DNA from: Candidatus Nitrosotalea okcheonensis
GTDB lineage: Archaea; Thermoproteota; Nitrososphaeria; Nitrososphaerales; Nitrosopumilaceae
Assembly: GCF_900177045.1 (NCBI RefSeq)
Contig: NZ_LT841358.1
Location: 1,203,396-1,267,395 of the forward strand
Direction of reading: 5' to 3'
DNA length: 64,000 bases
In this document: positions 59,608-64,000 of the stretch, one piece after another
Layout of the letters: the number at the start of each line of letters is the position of its first letter
How positions within the stretch are numbered: the stretch's first letter is position 1
Notes under the pieces: model-generated
The model's database searches: none
Seen by the model: only the letters and a program-made list of their open reading frames with translations
What the model was told of the DNA's origin: nothing
Translations under genes and position numbers: made by a program

Positions 59608-61730
59608 TATCTTATCTTTTTCAGATGTGTCTTTATGTTTTCTGCAACAATTGGTCCTATCTTGTCCATTTTGGCTAGTTTTTCAACAGATATTGAGGTT
59701 AAATCCTCTCTAGTTTTTATGCCATTCTTAAAGAGTACCCTGGCTCTTACCCTTCCAATTCCTTTTACTTGCACCAAGTCACCAAGTTCTTCTTTTATGC
59801 CATACGCTACTCTAGACCTTAGAGAGTCAATTTCAGTCAAGATCTCATCTTTTTTTTCTAGTTTTGCAATTTCATAAAGAGAATGGATTAACCAATCCGT
59901 TGTCTCTACCATCCTATGCATATCGCCAGATTCTATACCAAAATTATCAGACAGAAATATTTCACTTGATTCATTGATCCAAGCATGTATTGCAAGAAGA
60001 CTTCGGTTACAATCATATTCAGATATAGGTTCTATTAGTTGATCAGCATAATTTTCAATCAAGGTACCAATAAACTCATAATCTTTATTGCGTAATGAAA
60101 ACTTGGGAAAGAAATCCTCCGAGATTGTAATCAAATGTAGTAAACCAAGAACATGCCCCTGTGTTGAAATTTTTTCCAAGGATTTTCTAAATAGAACTGC
60201 TGTAAGAGGATCAATGTATAATGTTGAAGTTTTTTTGCCAAAGTCTGTAGCAATATACCTATTTCCTTTTTGTTTTACAAGTTCCTCGGATTCCAGATAT
60301 CGCAAAGATATCTGAATATGGAATTTTATTGTTGTTTTTCTCTCTTGTGAACCTGAAAGTGTCTTTGAAAAGAATTCTACAATGTCATCTCCCTTGATAC
60401 CAGGATTTGTAGATATGAAACTGAGAAGATGTATTCGTAATGCCTTGTCTCCCGTAAGTTTTGAAGAGATAGGTTCGGGTGTTCCGTTAATGTAATAATC
60501 AAAGATCTCATCGCTATTTGAGTTGCCCACAATTATCGCCTCACCATATTTATCATATTGTGGCCTACCTGCACGGCCACACAGTTGTTTATACTCCAAT
60601 ATACTGATCGGTTTGTTTACGCCATACTTTGCATCATATCTAGACATATTAGCAATAACCACTCTTCTTGCGGGAAGATTTACTCCAGCAGCCAAGGTAG
60701 GGGTAGATGCCAGAATCTTTATCCTTCTGTTTCTAAATTCAGATTCAATTAGATCTCTGCAATTTGGATTAAGACCAGCATGATGAAATGCCACTCCGTT
60801 TTTGATTAGGCCTGCCAATGTTTTAACAAGTTCAGTATGTTCATTATCATCCAAAATTTTTTGTGAAATTTTTCCCAGTACTTCTTTTTCTTCAGTGTTT
60901 AGAGTCTTTAACACAGCCTCTGATGCCTTTGTGGCAAGAGAGACAGAACGTGCCCTCGTTTCTGCAAATAAAATTGCCTGACCTCCACTATTTAGTGAAT
61001 CAAGCCCCAAGTCAACCGGCGGTCCTCTAATGCTTGTTTGAACTTCAAATTTTTTCCTGTCTTGCATAGTAACTATACCTTGATCGTAGACTCCTTCTGA
61101 CAATGGAACCGGCCTCCACTCACTAAGAACTAATTCACACCCTAACCAATCAGCAATCTCGTCAGCATTAGTAACAGTAGCACTAAGAGCAAGTATTTGC
61201 GGTTTTTGTGGCAATAACTTCATCTTTGTAAGTACAATTTCAAGAGTTGGTCCCCTATCATCATCACCCAGTAGATGCACTTCATCAGCTATTACAAGAC
61301 TGATTTGATCTAACCACTCTGCACCTTGTCTTATAATAGAATCCATTTTTTCATTGGTTAGTACAAGAATATCATTTTGACCTAGATTCTTGTCAGACAT
61401 ATCAAAATCACCTGTAGATATTTGGATTTTCAGATTTTTTCCCAGACCATCTGAACCAAGTTTTTTAAATTCATTGAATTTTTCAGAGGCCAAGGCCTTT
61501 AGAGGACTGAGATAGATTACTTTTCCCCTCTTTTCAGATAGATGTTTTATTATTGCAAGAATGGCAATCAATGTCTTACCACTTGCTGTTGGTGCAGAGA
61601 CCAAGATACTTTTTCCTTCAAGCAATCCAGCTTTTACTGTCTTCTCCTGAGGTGGATATAGACTCACATATCCGCTTTTTTGTAGAAATTCTATTGTTAA
61701 AGGAGGAATGTCTAACTGCTCTATTTTCAT
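59607..61730 (-). CDS. hel308: Hel308-type superfamily 2 DNA helicase
   Basis: A 707-residue Ski2/Hel308 helicase. Motif I is SAPTASGKTL (about 44-53), motif II DEVHLLGDD (D-E-V-H, about 147-155), motif III ALSATVTNA, motif IV-VI region LCGRAGRPQYDKYGEA. A winged-helix and ratchet region follow, and the C-terminal helix-hairpin-helix is VKGIGRVRARVLFKNGI. It unwinds stalled forks. It overlaps mcm by 4 bp, so replication helicase and repair helicase are co-expressed. Confidence 0.93.
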   Translation of the reverse strand: MKIEQLDIPPLTIEFLQKSGYVSLYPPQEKTVKAGLLEGKSILVSAPTASGKTLIAILAIIKHLSEKRGKVIYLSPLKALASEKFNEFKKLGSDGLGKNLKIQISTGDFDMSDKNLGQNDILVLTNEKMDSIIRQGAEWLDQISLVIADEVHLLGDDDRGPTLEIVLTKMKLLPQKPQILALSATVTNADEIADWLGCELVLSEWRPVPLSEGVYDQGIVTMQDRKKFEVQTSIRGPPVDLGLDSLNSGGQAILFAETRARSVSLATKASEAVLKTLNTEEKEVLGKISQKILDDNEHTELVKTLAGLIKNGVAFHHAGLNPNCRDLIESEFRNRRIKILASTPTLAAGVNLPARRVVIANMSRYDAKYGVNKPISILEYKQLCGRAGRPQYDKYGEAIIVGNSNSDEIFDYYINGTPEPISSKLTGDKALRIHLLSFISTNPGIKGDDIVEFFSKTLSGSQERKTTIKFHIQISLRYLESEELVKQKGNRYIATDFGKKTSTLYIDPLTAVLFRKSLEKISTQGHVLGLLHLITISEDFFPKFSLRNKDYEFIGTLIENYADQLIEPISEYDCNRSLLAIHAWINESSEIFLSDNFGIESGDMHRMVETTDWLIHSLYEIAKLEKKDEILTEIDSLRSRVAYGIKEELGDLVQVKGIGRVRARVLFKNGIKTREDLTSISVEKLAKMDKIGPIVAENIKTHLKKIR

Positions 61731-63808
61731 ACCCGGTTATAATGACCGGGTTTAGATTCATAAATAGCTGACTCTCGTTGCAATTTTTTAATATATTTTC
61801 TTGCCTCATCTTCCGTAAATTTGTCAGTCTTGATCAGTTCTTTGACAAATATTTTTTCTTCAACAGGTCTTTTTTCATCGCCTTCAAGTGATTTCATCAC
61901 ATCCATGAATAATTGCATTTTTGAGACCTCGCTGTGAGGACGTCCTTGTAGGACTCCAAGGTCAACTTTTCCTGTGTTAACATCAACTCCGGCATCTTGC
62001 AACATGCTTTGCATGAGAAAGATTGCTCGCTCTGCATCCTCCCCATCAACTTGTGTTTTCATCAATAATCTAGCTCTTGCTGTTGCCAATCTTACAAGTC
62101 CCTCTAATTGTCTGGGTGTTACTGTAATCATCCCTTCAGATTCTACATTTCTCATGGTCATATAGTAATTCAGGATCAGATCTTCTGCTTCTGGAGTAAG
62201 ATTGGGATCGAATCTCTTTGCAAATGAGAGATATTTTGTAAGAATATCAACATCAATTAGCGATTTGGTATCAGTTCCGGATACCCTATGTAAATTCAAT
62301 ATGTGTCTTGCAATTCGTGTATCCCTTTCTTTTGATGGAATATCTCTAACAACAAAAATAAGATCAAAACGAGTTAAGAGTGGAACTGGAAGATTAACAT
62401 TTTCAGTTATATTCTTGAAAGGATCATATTTTCCAAACATGGGGTTTGCAGCAGCTAAAATTGAAGTTCTGGCATTCAATGTTGCAACAATTCCACCCTT
62501 TGCAATACTTACTGACTGTTGTTCCATTGTTTCATGCAGTGCACTTCTATCTTCAGGTTTCATTTTATCAAATTCATCTATACATACAAGACCTTGATCG
62601 CCTAATACTACAGCGCCAGCCTCAAGCATCATTATACCAATTTTATCCCTGACAACTGCGGCTGTAAGTCCTGCAGCAGTAGAACCTCTACCAGATGTAT
62701 AAAGTCCCCTTGGTGCAATTCTTGCACAAAATTTTAACATTTCACTTTTTGCTGTACCAGGATCACCTACTAGAAAGACATTGATATCACCACGAATTTT
62801 AGCACCATCGGCAAGGATTTTTTGAGTAGATCCTACAATCAGTAATAAAATGGCCTCTTTAATTATATCATGTCCACTCACATGTGGTGCAAATGAAGCA
62901 ACAAGCCTATCATAGATATCAGGATTTTTAACAAGTGATTTGATTATTTTTTCTTCATCGATGGAGATTTCTTCCCGTTCAGTGCTTCTAGAAGTCTTAT
63001 TTCCACGTCCACGATGAAACTCGATATTATTTCCTTGAATTCTTAATCTATAGATACCACTTTTTCCTCTCATAGAAGGTATGTGTTCTTGTTCAATTCT
63101 CACAATTCCTGTAAGTATTATACGATCTCCTGGTCTTGCATTATCGACCAAGTCTTGCAAGACTGTTACATCAAGATAGTGAGGTAATTGACCTGGGGGC
63201 AAATCTTCTGGTAATTCTTGCAGCCTAACCATTTGGAAATCAATAAACTTGCTTTGTTCTGGATTTATCTCAAGATCTCTGTGAGTACATTTTCCATTAT
63301 CACATTTTAACGGCTCTTTGAACTCTAGACCTTTTTCCTGAATTCTCACGGTCTTGTGGTTATCAGGACAAAAGTAAACTAGTTCTTTTGCAAGTGGTTT
63401 AATTTCAGAAGATCTAACAACCATGCCAGATACACTAATTACTTTTCCAATAACCTCTGCGTTTACTTCACGTAAGCTTCTCTGTGATGGATAGTTTGAA
63501 ATTCTTACTCTAATATCATGCCGGATTTTTTCTGCATATTGTGGAAATCTTTCTTTAAGAATATCTTTTATTGCCCCACCAAAGGCTCTGAGTATTTCAT
63601 CAGGATCAGTGGTAAATACAGATTCAATTTCAGGGTATGATACCAAATCATTGTAATCAACTACGATATATTGTGTTTTCTTTGCCATCATTTGGTCTAT
63701 TTCATCAACATATTTGTAAACATCAGACTTGTCTTTGAATTGGCTCAAAAAATCTTTTACTTGATCTTGAAGTTTGCTCTTGGAGATAGATTCGGGTTGG
63801 GTAGTCAT
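61727..63808 (-). CDS. mcm: MCM replicative helicase
   Basis: A 693-residue MCM. The N-terminal domain has a zinc-binding element (FCPDNH and CDNGKCTH). The AAA+ core has Walker A GDPGTAKSEM, Walker B VCIDEFDKM, the arginine finger LLTRFDLIF and the pre-sensor hairpin region. The C-terminal 70 residues form a winged helix (FVKELIKTDKFTEDEARKYIKKL). It forms the hexameric replicative helicase with GINS and the RecJ/Cdc45-like factor. The ATG overlaps the stop of the gene upstream, a GINS end. Confidence 0.97.
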   Translation of the reverse strand: MTTQPESISKSKLQDQVKDFLSQFKDKSDVYKYVDEIDQMMAKKTQYIVVDYNDLVSYPEIESVFTTDPDEILRAFGGAIKDILKERFPQYAEKIRHDIRVRISNYPSQRSLREVNAEVIGKVISVSGMVVRSSEIKPLAKELVYFCPDNHKTVRIQEKGLEFKEPLKCDNGKCTHRDLEINPEQSKFIDFQMVRLQELPEDLPPGQLPHYLDVTVLQDLVDNARPGDRIILTGIVRIEQEHIPSMRGKSGIYRLRIQGNNIEFHRGRGNKTSRSTEREEISIDEEKIIKSLVKNPDIYDRLVASFAPHVSGHDIIKEAILLLIVGSTQKILADGAKIRGDINVFLVGDPGTAKSEMLKFCARIAPRGLYTSGRGSTAAGLTAAVVRDKIGIMMLEAGAVVLGDQGLVCIDEFDKMKPEDRSALHETMEQQSVSIAKGGIVATLNARTSILAAANPMFGKYDPFKNITENVNLPVPLLTRFDLIFVVRDIPSKERDTRIARHILNLHRVSGTDTKSLIDVDILTKYLSFAKRFDPNLTPEAEDLILNYYMTMRNVESEGMITVTPRQLEGLVRLATARARLLMKTQVDGEDAERAIFLMQSMLQDAGVDVNTGKVDLGVLQGRPHSEVSKMQLFMDVMKSLEGDEKRPVEEKIFVKELIKTDKFTEDEARKYIKKLQRESAIYESKPGHYNRV

Positions 63809-64000
63809 TTTTTATCACCCATTATTTGTCTTTTAAACTCAGTACTGTTGTTGTGAATATAATCAAATAATGTTCTCTCTTCTATTGTTAATTTTTTCGC
63901 TAAATCAGCAGTCATCTTGGATGAATCTGCCAATCGAATTATTTTTCCTTGGCGTTTACGAATAAGAGAATTCAACATGCTTTCTATTTTATCACGATCT
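63805..64000 (-). CDS. GINS-like replication subunit, C-terminal part (cut by window end)
   Basis: The last 64 codons of a gene that continues beyond position 64000. They read as a helical A-domain: IESMLNSLIRKRQGKIIRLA, then MTADLAKKLTIEERTLFDYI and HNNSTEFKRQIMGDKK before the TGA. The pattern of an R-x-x-K-I helix followed by L-T-x-E-E-R-x-L-F-x-Y-I is typical of GINS subunits. TGA overlaps the mcm ATG by 3 bases (ATGA), consistent with GINS-MCM partnership. The Gins51 or Gins23 type cannot be told from this piece. Confidence 0.65.
   Translation of the reverse strand, partial: DRDKIESMLNSLIRKRQGKIIRLADSSKMTADLAKKLTIEERTLFDYIHNNSTEFKRQIMGDKK

Overview
The window is a stretch of chromosome from an AT-rich archaeon of the Nitrososphaerota (Thaumarchaeota), most likely a Nitrosopumilales ammonia oxidiser. 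The gene content supports this: an archaeal information-processing set (TBP, Alba, RfcL, MCM, a GINS end, Hel308, ABCE1, eS1, uS15, Pcc1), an isolated 5S rRNA gene, tRNA genes with introns at non-canonical sites, an acetyl/propionyl-CoA carboxylase of the 3-hydroxypropionate/4-hydroxybutyrate carbon cycle, an eleven-subunit complex I without the NADH-input module, and a four-subunit succinate dehydrogenase. No ammonia monooxygenase A, B or C gene lies here. Two small membrane proteins at 3147-3812 might be accessory AMO subunits, but this is only inference. Many genes look leaderless: an AT-rich TATA-like box is centred about 26 bp upstream of an ATG, GTG or TTG, and I used this to choose starts.

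Layout. 1-3.9 kb: small hypothetical genes, a Cas4-like Fe-S nuclease relative, a PII protein and small membrane proteins. 3.9-8.4 kb: translation and RNA genes (uS15, RecJ-like DHH protein, Pcc1, SerRS, eS1, an exosome-linked RNA-binding protein), then a GC-rich candidate ncRNA. 8.5-13 kb: geranylgeranyl reductase, then a MoxR ATPase/VWA/ASCH operon. 13-16.3 kb: a non-oxidative pentose phosphate operon in which the transketolase N-subunit is fused to ribulose-phosphate 3-epimerase. 16.4-24.4 kb: small redox and zinc-finger proteins, 5S rRNA, a long hairpin, ABCE1, a Trm5-like methylase, an N-acetyltransferase, a site-2 protease, a LarA-like protein, PyrE and TBP. 24.4-26.5 kb: a C/D box sRNA, two tRNAs, a CADD-like protein and a prenyl synthase.

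26.5-37 kb: the complex I operon (nuoABCDHIJKMLN, minus strand). 37-42.3 kb: peroxiredoxin, MscS and the biotin-dependent carboxylase operon. 42.3-48.7 kb: the RfcL operon, an inositol monophosphatase/FBPase, tRNA-Asp with an intron, tRNA-Lys, ArgH and a MIP18-like Fe-S factor. 48.7-53.1 kb: the SDH operon and an isocitrate-lyase-superfamily enzyme. 53.1-58.4 kb: Alba, two tRNAs, a flavin reductase, a nucleotidyltransferase-like protein, IlvE and a small sugar-modification cassette. 58.4-64 kb: a minus-strand operon GINS-MCM-Hel308-GlcNAc-1-P transferase.

Functionally the window joins central carbon metabolism (HP/HB carboxylase, non-oxidative pentose phosphate steps, FBPase, SDH) with respiration, isoprenoid lipid synthesis and the replication/translation core. 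No mobile element, CRISPR array or clear foreign island is visible. The unusual items are RNA-level features, the enzyme fusion, degenerate enzyme relatives and compact bidirectional promoters.
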